In this document: one piece after another, positions 25,454-34,684 of the stretch
How positions within the stretch are numbered: position 1 is the first letter of the stretch
Layout of the letters: each line of letters opens with the position of its first letter
The notes under the pieces: generated by a model
Told to the model about the DNA's origin: nothing
What the model saw: only the letters and a program-made list of their open reading frames with translations
Databases searched by the model: none
Position numbers and translations under genes: made by a program
Origin: CBDVBL01 sp965555375
GTDB lineage: Bacteria; Zixibacteria; MSB-5A5; UBA10806
Direction of reading: 5' to 3'
Length of the DNA stretch: 64,000 bases
Assembly: GCA_965555375.1 (NCBI GenBank)
Contig: CBEWDL010000001.1
Span: forward strand, 9,778-73,777

Positions 25454-26206
25454 ATGCCGATTACCTCAATGCAGCATTCTATGATGAACGGAAACGCTAT
25501 ATGCATATTTGCCAAATATCCCGAACCTGGTAAGGTCAAGACCGGGCTGGAGGAGTGTCTGGATCAAAAGCAGGTGGCATTTTTGGTTCGCGCTTTTCTT
25601 CTGGATACGATTTCAGCATCGTTAAGAGTGCCCTGTTCGGATCTATACATTGCTCACTGGCCTCCGGATTCTCGTGGAGATTTCGAGGATATCCTTTGTC
25701 TGTTCGAAAACGAGGAGAAGGACATAGTGATTGCCGAAAAGGCGTCAAATGTGAACTTGATTCCCCAATCGGGCGAGGACTTCGGGGAACGGCTAATCAA
25801 TTCGTCGAAGATATTATTCGAGGGGGGAGCGGAACGGGTTATTTTCGTCGGATCACACAGCCCTATATTGCAGGCTTTAATTCTGCATGCTACTTTTGAA
25901 CTTTTGAAGAAGAATCAGGCGGTAGTGGGGCCGACATTCAGCGGCCGCTATTATCTCATTGGATCGGACAGCCATTATCCGGCGTTATTCGACGGTATAG
26001 ACTGGGGCATGCAGACCGTATATAAAGAGACGGTGGAGCGTCTTAACCAGAGCGGGCTCAGCTGGCAGGAATTGGAGATATCATACGATGTGGACAGTCC
26101 CGAGGAACTTGAGCAGCTCTATTTCGATATCGATAATCTTCGCCTTGCCGGCGAGAACGATATCGCATATCATACCGAAAAATGCCTCGCAAATCTAAGA
26201 AAATAG
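25454..26206 (+). CDS. DUF2064/TIGR04282-type nucleotidyl-diphosphosugar transferase-like protein
   Basis: A 250-residue GT-A-like protein. ICIFAKYPEPGKVKTGL matches the family signature KxPxPGxVKTRL except that the Arg is Gly. The later metal-site motif, usually GxDSP, reads VGSHSP, so an Asp is replaced by His. GPTFSGRYYLIGSD and the GIDWG segment are recognisable. These changes suggest altered or lost transferase activity. Starts at 25454, 25475 or 25490 are possible; the domain begins just after the last. It overlaps the next gene by 25 bases. Confidence 0.75.
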   Translation: MPITSMQHSMMNGNAICIFAKYPEPGKVKTGLEECLDQKQVAFLVRAFLLDTISASLRVPCSDLYIAHWPPDSRGDFEDILCLFENEEKDIVIAEKASNVNLIPQSGEDFGERLINSSKILFEGGAERVIFVGSHSPILQALILHATFELLKKNQAVVGPTFSGRYYLIGSDSHYPALFDGIDWGMQTVYKETVERLNQSGLSWQELEISYDVDSPEELEQLYFDIDNLRLAGENDIAYHTEKCLANLRK

Positions 26207-27330
26207 AACAAAGCCCGGTCGTCACCCCCATTTTCCAGAGTTCCACGTTCACGTTTCCCGATACGGCCTCGCTTATCGATTACCAGAAGGGAAAGCGAAA
26301 GGGATATATCTATACCCGCTACAGCAATCCCACCATAGAGGCTGTCGAAAATCAAATAGCGCAACTTGAAGGCGCTGAAAGTTCGCTCTTATTTTCGTCG
26401 GGAATGGCGGCCATTAGCAGTGCCTGTCTGACATTACTCGAAGCGGGCGATGAGATCATATCGTCGTATCCAATCTATGGCGGTACCGCCAGGCTGTTCG
26501 ATCAACTTCTTAAAAAGCTTAATATAAAGGTTGTTTTTTTTCCGGCTGACGATATCAGCAGGCTGTCCCGGTCTATTACGCGAAAGACGAAATTGATCTA
26601 TCTTGAGTCGCCGACCAATCCGAATCTGAAGATTATCGATCTGGAGAGCGCCAGTCGGATTGCCAACCGCCGAAAGAAATTTTCCATAATTGATTCAACA
26701 TTCGCCACTCCCGTAAACCAGAAGCCGCTTGATTTTGGTATCGATGCGGTGATTCATTCGGCGACCAAGTATCTGGGAGGACATTCTGATATAGTGGGCG
26801 GTGTTATTTCGGGTTCTGGACGTTTTATGGCCGGGGTCCGGGAGACGCGTAAGTATCTCGGGGGGTGCGCCGATCCGCATCAGGCTTTTCTTCTGGAGCG
26901 AGGACTGAAGACGCTCGAGATTCGCATAGAGAAACACAATCGCAACGCCGCGTCGGTTGCGAAGTTCTTAGAATCCGTGTCGGGTTTGAAGCGAGTGATA
27001 TATCCAGGATCGTCTTCTCATCCCCAGCATGAATTGGCCGCCAGGCAAATGAGCGGTTTTGGAGGCATGGTTAGTTTCGACCTGGGTTCGAAAAGAAGAG
27101 CTATCCGGTTCGTTGATTCGCTAAAAGTCATAAAGAACGCATCGAGTCTTGGGGGCACGGAGTCATTAGTCTCTATCCCGATCTGGTCATCGCATTTCGG
27201 CTTCAAACAAGAGATTCTCTCTCGATCGGGAGTGACCCCGGGCCTCGTTCGCCTGTCCGTAGGCCTGGAGCCTGAGAATATCCTGATGAAAGACATAAGC
27301 CGGGCTTTAAGGGTTGCTTTTCGCAAGTAA
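26182..27330 (+). CDS. Cys/Met-metabolism PLP-dependent enzyme
   Basis: A trans-sulfuration family enzyme (cystathionine synthase/lyase, methionine gamma-lyase or O-acylhomoserine sulfhydrylase), 382 residues. Landmarks are RYSNPTIEAVENQIAQLEGAE, the phosphate-binding SSGMAAIS, the Tyr in YGGTARLF, ESPTNPNLKI, and the PLP-Lys in HSATKYLGGHSD. The C-terminal SLGGTESLVSIP is also typical. The particular reaction cannot be decided from sequence alone. It begins inside the 3' end of the DUF2064 gene, so both are probably co-transcribed. Confidence 0.9.
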   Translation: MPRKSKKIEQSPVVTPIFQSSTFTFPDTASLIDYQKGKRKGYIYTRYSNPTIEAVENQIAQLEGAESSLLFSSGMAAISSACLTLLEAGDEIISSYPIYGGTARLFDQLLKKLNIKVVFFPADDISRLSRSITRKTKLIYLESPTNPNLKIIDLESASRIANRRKKFSIIDSTFATPVNQKPLDFGIDAVIHSATKYLGGHSDIVGGVISGSGRFMAGVRETRKYLGGCADPHQAFLLERGLKTLEIRIEKHNRNAASVAKFLESVSGLKRVIYPGSSSHPQHELAARQMSGFGGMVSFDLGSKRRAIRFVDSLKVIKNASSLGGTESLVSIPIWSSHFGFKQEILSRSGVTPGLVRLSVGLEPENILMKDISRALRVAFRK

Positions 27331-27545
27331 GCCCAAGCGCGGCAGTCATATTCCCCCTGTTAAAACGAAGATATGAGGTGCCGATATATAGTGGGGATGA
27401 TGTAAAGTAACCATCGTCCCGGGTTATTATATAGTATTCGATCCGAGAGTGTTGTTTGGCGCATGGATTGCGCTTAAGATCCTGATGTGCTTGATGTTAA
27501 CACTGAAACTGCGGTGGCATTGCTTGTCGGAGGCGATTCTTCGAA
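27331..27545. other. intergenic region upstream of the kinase gene
   Basis: No gene is seen in these 215 bases. A TATAGT word at 27431-27436 is a possible -10 element without a matching -35. Confidence 0.35.
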
Positions 27546-29234
27546 ATGATTAAGGCTGTTCTTAAAGCTGCGGCAATCGAGAAGATTTCGATAGCCAACT
27601 ACGAAATCCTGGAGCTCATAGGCACGGGCGGTATGGCTAATATATATAAGGCTATCCAGCTTTCTCTGGACAGGCCGGTGGCGTTGAAGATAATGCATCA
27701 GCACCTCTCTATGAATGAGGGGTTCGTGGCCAGGTTCGAGAAGGAAGCCAAGCAGGCCGCTCAACTCCATCATGAAAACATCGTCTCAATAATAGATTAC
27801 GGGCAGGGAAACGATGACTACTATATCGCAATGGAATACGTCGATGGCACAAATTTAAAGCAGATAATGGAAAAACAGAAGCGTCTTCCGCTTGAAATCT
27901 GCCTTCTTGTATGTCATCAGGTTGCCGAGGGCCTGAAATTCGCTCACGGTCACAATATTGTCCATCGAGATATAAAGCCGGCGAATATCATCCTCTCAAA
28001 TGACGGCCGGGTTATGATTACCGATTTCGGTATCGCCAAGGGCGGAGACGATCTCACGATTACCGCTACCGGGCAGATGATCGGTTCACCGGCGTATATG
28101 TCTCCGGAGCAGGCGGCGGGCCGGCAGGTAGATCACAGGTCGGATATATTCAGTCTGGGAATCATATTATACGAGATAATCGCCGGCGAGAAGCCCTTCA
28201 AGGGAGATACGTATCAGAGTATGGTGGCTTCCATCATGTCCCATCAGGCAGAACCGCTGCAGAATCTTCGGGTGGATGTTAACTCTGAAATCGAAACGCT
28301 CGTCGAGAAGGCCATAGTCAAAGATTCGCCATCCCGATATCAAAGCGCTGAGGAGTTTGCCGATGCGATCTACGCCCAGCTCGAACGTTTCAAGCTGCCG
28401 CCGATTAAAAAACTGATATCCAGTTTTTTGAAGGACCCTATCAAGATCACCGAGAAATTGAGGACAGAGAAGATATCGAATCATATGGACTCGGCTCTAT
28501 ACTATCTTACCCTGGGGGAAGGGCGCCTGAAAGACGCCCGGAAGGAGTTTAAGGAGGTTTTGCGATACGATAAGAATAACAAGTCGGCAAAGGAATATCT
28601 TGCCAGGCTTGCGGATCGCACAACTCTGCCCGAATCCAGGGTCAAAAGCAGAAAAAATCGTCTAAGAATCAAGGCCAAGCATGCGGCTGCGGGGATTACA
28701 GCTATCGCTATTCTGCTGATCGCGATCTTGATTATTTCGCGAGGCGGCGGGCCCGGCCCAAATGACGACCATAAACTGGCGGCCAAAAGTCAGACGCAAA
28801 ACGGTCTGGATGTAAATGTTGCGGAGAGGGAAGCATCCGATGACATCAGGCGACGGCCAAGGGGCGATAGCGGCGATAACGTAGAATCGGAATCCTCGGT
28901 TAGTTCGAGCGTAGATGGGATAGATAAACCTGTTAAGCCAACCGCCGGTGAAACAAAGAAAAAACCGGTGGCGCGATCCGGGAAAGGCGCCTATAATTAC
29001 CCCAACCAGAATCTGGAGGAATACGGTCTGTTGACGGCAAAAACGAATATCCCGGCGGAGATCTATGTCGATCTTGAGAAATACGGCGCCACCAACGGTC
29101 CTTCAATCAAGCTCGCTTTAGGCCGGCACTTTATCGAGATTAGAGCCGATGGCTATCGGAGAATGACTCGCCGGATCTTCAGCGAAAAAGGAAAAACGGT
29201 GGATCTTCGCATCGATCTGTTGCCTGAGCGATGA
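27546..29234 (+). CDS. Hanks-type Ser/Thr protein kinase with PEGA domain
   Basis: A 562-residue bacterial Ser/Thr kinase. The kinase domain (about residues 15-280) contains the Gly loop IGTGGMANIYKA, the VALKIM lysine, the catalytic loop IVHRDIKPANIIL, ITDFGIAK (DFG) and MSPEQ. A juxtamembrane region with a TPR-like helix pair (LYYLTLGEGRLKDARKEFKEVLRYD) is followed by one transmembrane helix (about residues 385-400). The extracytoplasmic end is a PEGA beta domain (IPAEIYVDLEKYGATN, GRHFIEIRADGYR). It overlaps the following hydrolase by four bases, so the two may act together at the envelope. Confidence 0.94.
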   Translation: MIKAVLKAAAIEKISIANYEILELIGTGGMANIYKAIQLSLDRPVALKIMHQHLSMNEGFVARFEKEAKQAAQLHHENIVSIIDYGQGNDDYYIAMEYVDGTNLKQIMEKQKRLPLEICLLVCHQVAEGLKFAHGHNIVHRDIKPANIILSNDGRVMITDFGIAKGGDDLTITATGQMIGSPAYMSPEQAAGRQVDHRSDIFSLGIILYEIIAGEKPFKGDTYQSMVASIMSHQAEPLQNLRVDVNSEIETLVEKAIVKDSPSRYQSAEEFADAIYAQLERFKLPPIKKLISSFLKDPIKITEKLRTEKISNHMDSALYYLTLGEGRLKDARKEFKEVLRYDKNNKSAKEYLARLADRTTLPESRVKSRKNRLRIKAKHAAAGITAIAILLIAILIISRGGGPGPNDDHKLAAKSQTQNGLDVNVAEREASDDIRRRPRGDSGDNVESESSVSSSVDGIDKPVKPTAGETKKKPVARSGKGAYNYPNQNLEEYGLLTAKTNIPAEIYVDLEKYGATNGPSIKLALGRHFIEIRADGYRRMTRRIFSEKGKTVDLRIDLLPER

Positions 29235-30022
29235 GATTGCGATTGTTGGCCTTCCCAGCCCCAAAACCATATTTGGTTTCCATTTTCCTGATTTTTTACA
29301 CCATAGCTGCTCGGGCGGAAGATTATTCCACCAGGGACGTCGAGCTTTATACTGCGGACGGCTACAGAATTACCGGGATTCACTATTTCATGCCCGACCA
29401 GAATGGCCCCGCATTGCTCTTATTGCATACGATTGGCGGAGACCATGCCGATTGGGAGAGTTTCCTGCCGATTCTAAGAAAGGCGGGATTAAAATCGATA
29501 TTGGCTATCGATCTGCGTGGCCACGGGGGTTCCAATAGAAGGCAACCCGGAAAGGCAGAATCAGACTCTGGAACTAATATCTACTGGAGAGAATTCTCGG
29601 AGGATGACTTCAAAGACATCGTAAAGGATCTCGATGCTGCCTGGGATTTTCTAAGGGAAAACCCATCGACCGATACAACTCGCATGGGCGTGATGGGCGC
29701 TTCCATAGGGGCCAATTATGCCGCAATCTTCGCTTCCGACCATCCCGATGTGAAATCGCTTGCCCTGCTTTCGCCAGGTGTTGTCTACCGCGGTGTGGAG
29801 TGCCTGAAGGCGGTTGAAAGATACGGAGCGAGGCCGGTTCTTTTTGCGGCGTCCAAGGAGAATGATTACTCCGCCAATTCGTGTAAAAAGCTGAAGGAAA
29901 TCTCTGCGGGAACGCCGGCTCATCTGGAGGTCTTGAAGGGGTCTCCACATGGTACTCATCTCATTGAGGGCAATCCCGGTTTCAAGCATTTCCTGTCGGA
30001 CTGGTTCAGATCCACGCTTTAA
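29231..30022 (+). CDS. exported alpha/beta hydrolase (dienelactone-hydrolase-like)
   Basis: A 263-residue alpha/beta-hydrolase with a probable signal peptide (about residues 1-29, ending ARA). The oxyanion-side LLLHTIGGDHADW, the nucleophile elbow MGASIGANYA (Ser), the acidic residue region AASKENDYS, and the catalytic His in GSPHGTHL are visible. It resembles dienelactone hydrolase or serine aminopeptidase-like esterases. The substrate is unknown. It is translationally coupled to the kinase gene by an ATGA overlap. Confidence 0.88.
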   Translation: MRLRLLAFPAPKPYLVSIFLIFYTIAARAEDYSTRDVELYTADGYRITGIHYFMPDQNGPALLLLHTIGGDHADWESFLPILRKAGLKSILAIDLRGHGGSNRRQPGKAESDSGTNIYWREFSEDDFKDIVKDLDAAWDFLRENPSTDTTRMGVMGASIGANYAAIFASDHPDVKSLALLSPGVVYRGVECLKAVERYGARPVLFAASKENDYSANSCKKLKEISAGTPAHLEVLKGSPHGTHLIEGNPGFKHFLSDWFRSTL

Positions 30023-30036
30023 GGGAAATCCTATCT

Positions 30037-30936
30037 ATGAAAATGCCGGAATCGTTCCGGAACCAGCTTCTCCCCGATCTATTGCTTCTTCTGGTAACGC
30101 TTATCTGGGGATTGAGCTTCACAATATTGAAGAATATCCTCGGTGATGAGGTATCGCCGATTTTGTTTGTTTTTGGTCGATTTTTTATCGCCACGATTAT
30201 CATTTTTCCGTTTTGCAGGGCGAATCTTTCGAGGCTGGATAGACGGGGCTTCGCGGGCGGCGTCCTTCTGGGCGTGCTGCTATTCGCAGGCTTCAGCGCG
30301 CAAAGCATCGGCATAGAATTCACCACGGCATCGAAATCAGCGTTTTTAACAGGGCTTTCTGCGGTTTTCGTGCCGGTCTTTTTAATAGTCCACAAGGGGA
30401 AATTACCTCCGATGATAAATGGATTGGCGATATTGTTCGCCATGGCAGGTATGTATCTTTTAACCGGGCCTGCCGGAGGGGAGTTCAACCGGGGCGATTT
30501 TTTAACGCTTTTATGCGCCGTCGCATTCGGAGCGCAGATTTATGTTATGGGAGTCATAGCCCCGGGAAGAGATTTTTTGTCTCTGACTTTCGTGGAACTT
30601 TCGACGACCGCGCTTCTGGCAGCCCTGTTCCTGCCTCTGGAAACGGTTAAATTTCAACTTACCGCGGGATCGGTTATAGCAGTAATATTTATGGGTCTAT
30701 TCGCAACAGCGGGAGCGCTTTCGATCCAGACCTGGGCACAGCGGAGAACATCGGCGGTAAAAACAGGCCTTATTCTCACGGCTGAGCCGGTATTTGCTTA
30801 TATGTTTGCCTCGACCCTATTGGGGGAGTATCTAAATCCGGTTCAGAAACTTGGCGGGGTCATAATTATTATAGCGGTTATCACGGCGGAGGTTTTGCCG
30901 CTTCTGGTTGCTCGAAGAAAATACAGCGGGCCTTGA
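30037..30936 (+). CDS. EamA/DMT-family transporter
   Basis: A 299-residue membrane protein with ten hydrophobic helices in two repeats of about five, the EamA layout. The first repeat carries LVTLIWGLSFTILKN at its start and the second LLCAVAFGAQIYVMG; the end LLGEYLNPVQKLGGVIIIIAVI is also typical of metabolite exporters. The transported compound cannot be predicted. It lies 14 bases after the hydrolase, likely the same transcript. Confidence 0.92.
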   Translation: MKMPESFRNQLLPDLLLLLVTLIWGLSFTILKNILGDEVSPILFVFGRFFIATIIIFPFCRANLSRLDRRGFAGGVLLGVLLFAGFSAQSIGIEFTTASKSAFLTGLSAVFVPVFLIVHKGKLPPMINGLAILFAMAGMYLLTGPAGGEFNRGDFLTLLCAVAFGAQIYVMGVIAPGRDFLSLTFVELSTTALLAALFLPLETVKFQLTAGSVIAVIFMGLFATAGALSIQTWAQRRTSAVKTGLILTAEPVFAYMFASTLLGEYLNPVQKLGGVIIIIAVITAEVLPLLVARRKYSGP

Positions 30937-31158
30937 TGTTTATTTGACTTTTCTTATGCGTGTCGATCGGCAGATAGCACTTATTTTTTACATTATAGCT
31001 TAGTGCCATAGACGTTTTTGAACCGATCAGATATTAGACTCGAATATTCTTTATTAATGGGCATCCTAGCCGAGGACGGCTCATTCTATTGACAAAGTAT
31101 AAAAGCTCCGGTATTTTCTAAAACCAGTTGTCGAAATGAGGCTCCAGCAAAAAGGGCG
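30937..31158. other. intergenic region holding the promoter of the deacetylase operon
   Basis: No gene is seen in these 222 bases; the promoter is described separately. The rest shows no clear feature. Confidence 0.4.
31089..31117 (+). promoter_or_regulatory. sigma70-type promoter for the HDAC-FAH-M1 operon
   Basis: TTGACA at 31089-31094 and TATTTT at 31112-31117 with an exact 17-base spacer. The expected start near 31124 is about 35 bases before the GTG of the deacetylase gene. Confidence 0.6.
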
Positions 31159-32106
31159 GTGGTGAGAATCGATACAGATAAGATAGGGATAGTGACCGAC
31201 CCGGCATTCCTCCTCCATGACACGGGACCGGGGCACCCGGAATCGCCGGATAGGCTGAAAGCAGTAGAAGAAGCGATAAACGAAATATCGGACGATATAG
31301 TCAGGATCAAAGCACGGGAAGCAAGCCGTGAGGAGTTGCTTCTGGTGCACAGATTGGAATATGTCGAAAGGATTTTGAGCCTCAATCCCGGGGGGCTTAT
31401 TATGCTCGATGCCGACACCTCATTTTCCCCCCACACGAAACAGGCTGCTCTGAAAGCTGTCGGGGGAGTGCTGGAAGCGGTGGACAGGGTTATCAGTGGT
31501 GATTTCAGCAAGGCATTCTGCTCGGTCCGTCCACCGGGGCATCATGCGGATACCGGCAGAGCCATGGGATTTTGCGTTTTCAATAATATTGCCATGGGGG
31601 CGGCGTATGCCCTCACCAAAAGGGATATACAGAGGGTGGCCATCATCGACTGGGACCTGCATCACGGCAACGGCACTCAGGATATATTTTACGACCGGGA
31701 TGATGTTCTATATATCTCCCTGCACCAGTATCCCTATTATCCTGGGTCCGGTTCGGCTGACGAAAGAGGCATCGGGAGGGGCGCCGGATATACGATCAAT
31801 GTCCCGATGGCGGCGGGATCGACTGACCGTGATTATCGCGAAGCATTCACGGCGATCATCATACCGGCCCTGATGGGGTTTCGGCCACAGATGCTTTTTA
31901 TATCCGCCGGATTCGACGCTCACCGCGATGACCCGCTGGGTGGCATGAATTTATCATCGGAGTTTTTTGGTGAGATGACGGCTATGTTGAAAAAGGTGGC
32001 GGATCAATTCTGTGATGGCAGGATGATCTCTGTTCTCGAGGGAGGGTATAGCCTTTCCGCCTTAAAAGAATCGGCGCTTTTTCATTTGAGGGGATTTTGC
32101 AAATGA
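31159..32106 (+). CDS. histone-deacetylase-family (acetoin-utilisation/acetylpolyamine amidohydrolase-like) protein
   Basis: A 315-residue zinc deacetylase of the arginase/HDAC fold. The active-site elements are in place: HDTGPGHPESPDR, the catalytic His pair in RPPGHHAD, FNNIAMGAAYAL, and the metal ligands in IDWDLHHGNGTQ with the later Asp in SAGFDAHRDDPLG; GGYS closes the pocket. Bacterial members deacetylate small amines or proteins; the substrate here is unknown. The start is GTG, at 31159 or 31162. It overlaps the FAH gene by four bases. Confidence 0.93.
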   Translation: MVRIDTDKIGIVTDPAFLLHDTGPGHPESPDRLKAVEEAINEISDDIVRIKAREASREELLLVHRLEYVERILSLNPGGLIMLDADTSFSPHTKQAALKAVGGVLEAVDRVISGDFSKAFCSVRPPGHHADTGRAMGFCVFNNIAMGAAYALTKRDIQRVAIIDWDLHHGNGTQDIFYDRDDVLYISLHQYPYYPGSGSADERGIGRGAGYTINVPMAAGSTDRDYREAFTAIIIPALMGFRPQMLFISAGFDAHRDDPLGGMNLSSEFFGEMTAMLKKVADQFCDGRMISVLEGGYSLSALKESALFHLRGFCK

Positions 32107-32870
32107 TCAGATATGTGCGTGTGGAGCATCGGGATGACGTGCTCTGGGGGAGGCTGGACGAGGATCACGTAACAGTGTTTGATTGCGCACCATGGGATAC
32201 TCCGGAGGGAACCGGCAGGAAAATACCGTTTGACGAGTGTAAACTTCTAGCGCCGGCGGCACCGTCGAAGATAGTGCTTGTAGGACTCAATTATCTTGAG
32301 CATATAAAAGAATCGCAATCAGCAAGCGCCGTTCCCAAGGAACCGATTATTTTTCTGAAGCCACCCACCGCAATAATAGGACCATCCGATGAGATACCAT
32401 ATCCCGAGGGGCTGGATAGGGTCGATTATGAAGCAGAGTTGGCGGTTGTTATCGGAGAAAAGATCCATGGGGTGGATGAAGAAAAGGCTCGTTCTGCGAT
32501 ATTCGGCTATACCTGTCTTAACGATGTAACAGCACGGCATCTTCAAAGAAAAGACGTGCAGTGGACGAGAGCCAAAGGATTTGATGGTTTCGCGCCGATC
32601 GGCCCCTGGATCGTGGCCGATATAGATCCCTTAGATTTGAAAATCGAAACATATCTCAATGACGAGCTGCGGCAGTCATCGAGAACCTCATACCAGATAT
32701 GGAATATATATAGCCTGGTTAGTTTTATATCCAATGTCATGACGCTTATGCCGGGCGATGTCGTTTCCACCGGAACACCCCAGGGGATAGGACCTGTGGA
32801 ACCGGGCGATATTGTCAAAATTACAATCGAGAAGATAGGCACGCTGGAGAACAGGGTGGCCCGAATATGA
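32103..32870 (+). CDS. fumarylacetoacetate-hydrolase-family protein
   Basis: A FAH-fold hydrolase of about 255 residues. Metal ligands and active-site motifs are visible: VGLNYLEHIKES, IFLKPPTAIIGP, VDYEAELAVVIG (Glu ligands), FGYTCLNDVTARHLQ, the KGFDGFAPIGPW loop, and GDVVSTGTPQGIGPVEPGD. Members cleave or decarboxylate beta-diketo acids such as oxaloacetate or acylpyruvate. The ATG at 32103 (ATGA overlap) is preferred over the TTG at 32097. It is the second gene of the coupled operon. Confidence 0.93.
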   Translation: MIRYVRVEHRDDVLWGRLDEDHVTVFDCAPWDTPEGTGRKIPFDECKLLAPAAPSKIVLVGLNYLEHIKESQSASAVPKEPIIFLKPPTAIIGPSDEIPYPEGLDRVDYEAELAVVIGEKIHGVDEEKARSAIFGYTCLNDVTARHLQRKDVQWTRAKGFDGFAPIGPWIVADIDPLDLKIETYLNDELRQSSRTSYQIWNIYSLVSFISNVMTLMPGDVVSTGTPQGIGPVEPGDIVKITIEKIGTLENRVARI

Positions 32871-34684
32871 TCTCATCCGTGATTTTGATGCTATCTGTAG
32901 CCGGTTTTGCGGTCGGTTCTTCTTCCGAATTGCCGGCAGCCTATCGGATAGAAGCCAGACTCGATACGGCAAGCCACATCATTTACGGGACGCAACAAAT
33001 CCTGTTCAAAAACCCAACATCGCAGCCGCTGAGCCGGCTATGTTTTCATCTGTATCCCAACGCTTTCAAAGATACATCGACTGTTTTCTGCCAGGAGAGT
33101 GAGGAAGTAAGATCCGATGTGGCATCGGGCAATATATCGAGGCTGGAAGTATCGGATTTGAGATTGGATGGAAGGGATCTTGATCCGGGCAGGATCGATG
33201 TCAAGGGTACGTTGATGTATATAGACCTCTTAGAGGATCTTCTGCCAGGTGATAGGGTGGAGATCTCACTGCAATTTGAGCTTTTAGTCCCAAAGGTAAA
33301 GGTGAGATTCGGTTACGATTCCGACGGAGATTATCTTCTGTCTCACTGGTATCCTATCCTGTGCGGTTATCAGAAAAATCGCTTAATAGACTGGGAGTAT
33401 CATGCCAACAGCGAATTTTTCTCGAATTTCGCATCCTACAGTGTCGTATTGGAGTTGCCATCGGATTTCGCCGTAGGATCCACCGGCAACCTGAGATTGG
33501 TTGATAAAAACGATAAGGTTGCTGTATGGCATGCGGAGGACGAACCGGTCATCGATTTCGCTTTCGCCTGCGGCCCGGGTTTTGAGATATTGGAATCCGA
33601 TACCCTCGGCATCAAGATTCATTATCTTTTGAAAACTAAGAATGTAGAATTGTATAATAGAATAGACAAGATTACCAAATATTCTCTGGGGTATTGCTCT
33701 GAGAGGTTTTTTAAGTATCCCTATCGAAATTTCACGGTCGTGGATTTCGGGCCGGGCGCCGGGGGATTGGAATTGCCGGGTCTGATATCGATCGCTGTTC
33801 CAGAATCGAGATCCATGCGTGCCTCGGTTTATCTCGATAACACCATTGCGCACGAGACGGCTCATCAGTGGTTTTATGCCACGATTGCCACAAACGAATT
33901 CGAGGAACCCTGGCTGGATGAAGGATTGACATCATATATCACGTCTAAAATCGCTCGCTCATTCGGGGACGGGAGGGGTTTTATTGAGCTGTCCGGATAT
34001 GATGTTTCTCTGGATGAATTATCCAGAACATTTGCACTTGTTGGAAAGGCGCCTTATCCGATAAATCTGAAAAGCTGGGAGTATCCCGGCCTTATGAATT
34101 ATACTTCCGCGGTTTACACAAGGGCGCTGTTAGTCTTACAGACTCTGGAAGGTATCATCGGTGATTCTTTATTTGCCCTGGCTCTTAGGGATTTTGCGGA
34201 GGATTATCGTTTTGGCCATCCCGACGGCGAAGATTTCATATCCTCGATCTCATCATCCGCCGGCCTGAATCTGAACGATTTCTTCCTGCAATTTATAAAC
34301 GGGACTGCCAGAGTCGATTACGGGGTAACATCGTTGAGGTACGATGAGGTGCCTAGTGAGTCTGAAGATGCTGTTGCAAAGTATAAAATTACTATCGATG
34401 TTCGGAGGAGACTCGATGGGATCATTCCTCAGAAAATCACGGTTGGACTGTGTGACGGCGCCAGAATCGATACCACCTGGGACGGCCGTTCCGGCATGGC
34501 AAGCTTTGAGTTTGTGGCGAATTCCGAACCCCGGTATGCATGTATAGATGAGGATAATGTCTTTCCGCTTGACGAAAACAGAACCAATGATAGAATCTAT
34601 TCGGAATCCCACTCCATGCGGCTGATCTCTTTCGAGTGGGATGCTGTTTTTGTTTTAGAATTCATATTATCGTTATTCCTATGA
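32867..34684 (+). CDS. exported M1-family zinc metallopeptidase
   Basis: A 605-residue peptidase with an N-terminal signal peptide (about residues 1-19). The zinc site HETAHQWFY is followed 18 residues later by the third ligand in WLDEGLTSY. The exopeptidase motif, normally GxMEN, is GGLELPG, which may change terminal amino-group recognition. The N-terminal beta saddle domain is recognisable (TASHIIYGTQQILFKNPTSQPL). It overlaps both neighbours by four bases (ATGA). It probably acts in the periplasm or is anchored to the outside. Confidence 0.9.
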   Translation: MISSVILMLSVAGFAVGSSSELPAAYRIEARLDTASHIIYGTQQILFKNPTSQPLSRLCFHLYPNAFKDTSTVFCQESEEVRSDVASGNISRLEVSDLRLDGRDLDPGRIDVKGTLMYIDLLEDLLPGDRVEISLQFELLVPKVKVRFGYDSDGDYLLSHWYPILCGYQKNRLIDWEYHANSEFFSNFASYSVVLELPSDFAVGSTGNLRLVDKNDKVAVWHAEDEPVIDFAFACGPGFEILESDTLGIKIHYLLKTKNVELYNRIDKITKYSLGYCSERFFKYPYRNFTVVDFGPGAGGLELPGLISIAVPESRSMRASVYLDNTIAHETAHQWFYATIATNEFEEPWLDEGLTSYITSKIARSFGDGRGFIELSGYDVSLDELSRTFALVGKAPYPINLKSWEYPGLMNYTSAVYTRALLVLQTLEGIIGDSLFALALRDFAEDYRFGHPDGEDFISSISSSAGLNLNDFFLQFINGTARVDYGVTSLRYDEVPSESEDAVAKYKITIDVRRRLDGIIPQKITVGLCDGARIDTTWDGRSGMASFEFVANSEPRYACIDEDNVFPLDENRTNDRIYSESHSMRLISFEWDAVFVLEFILSLFL

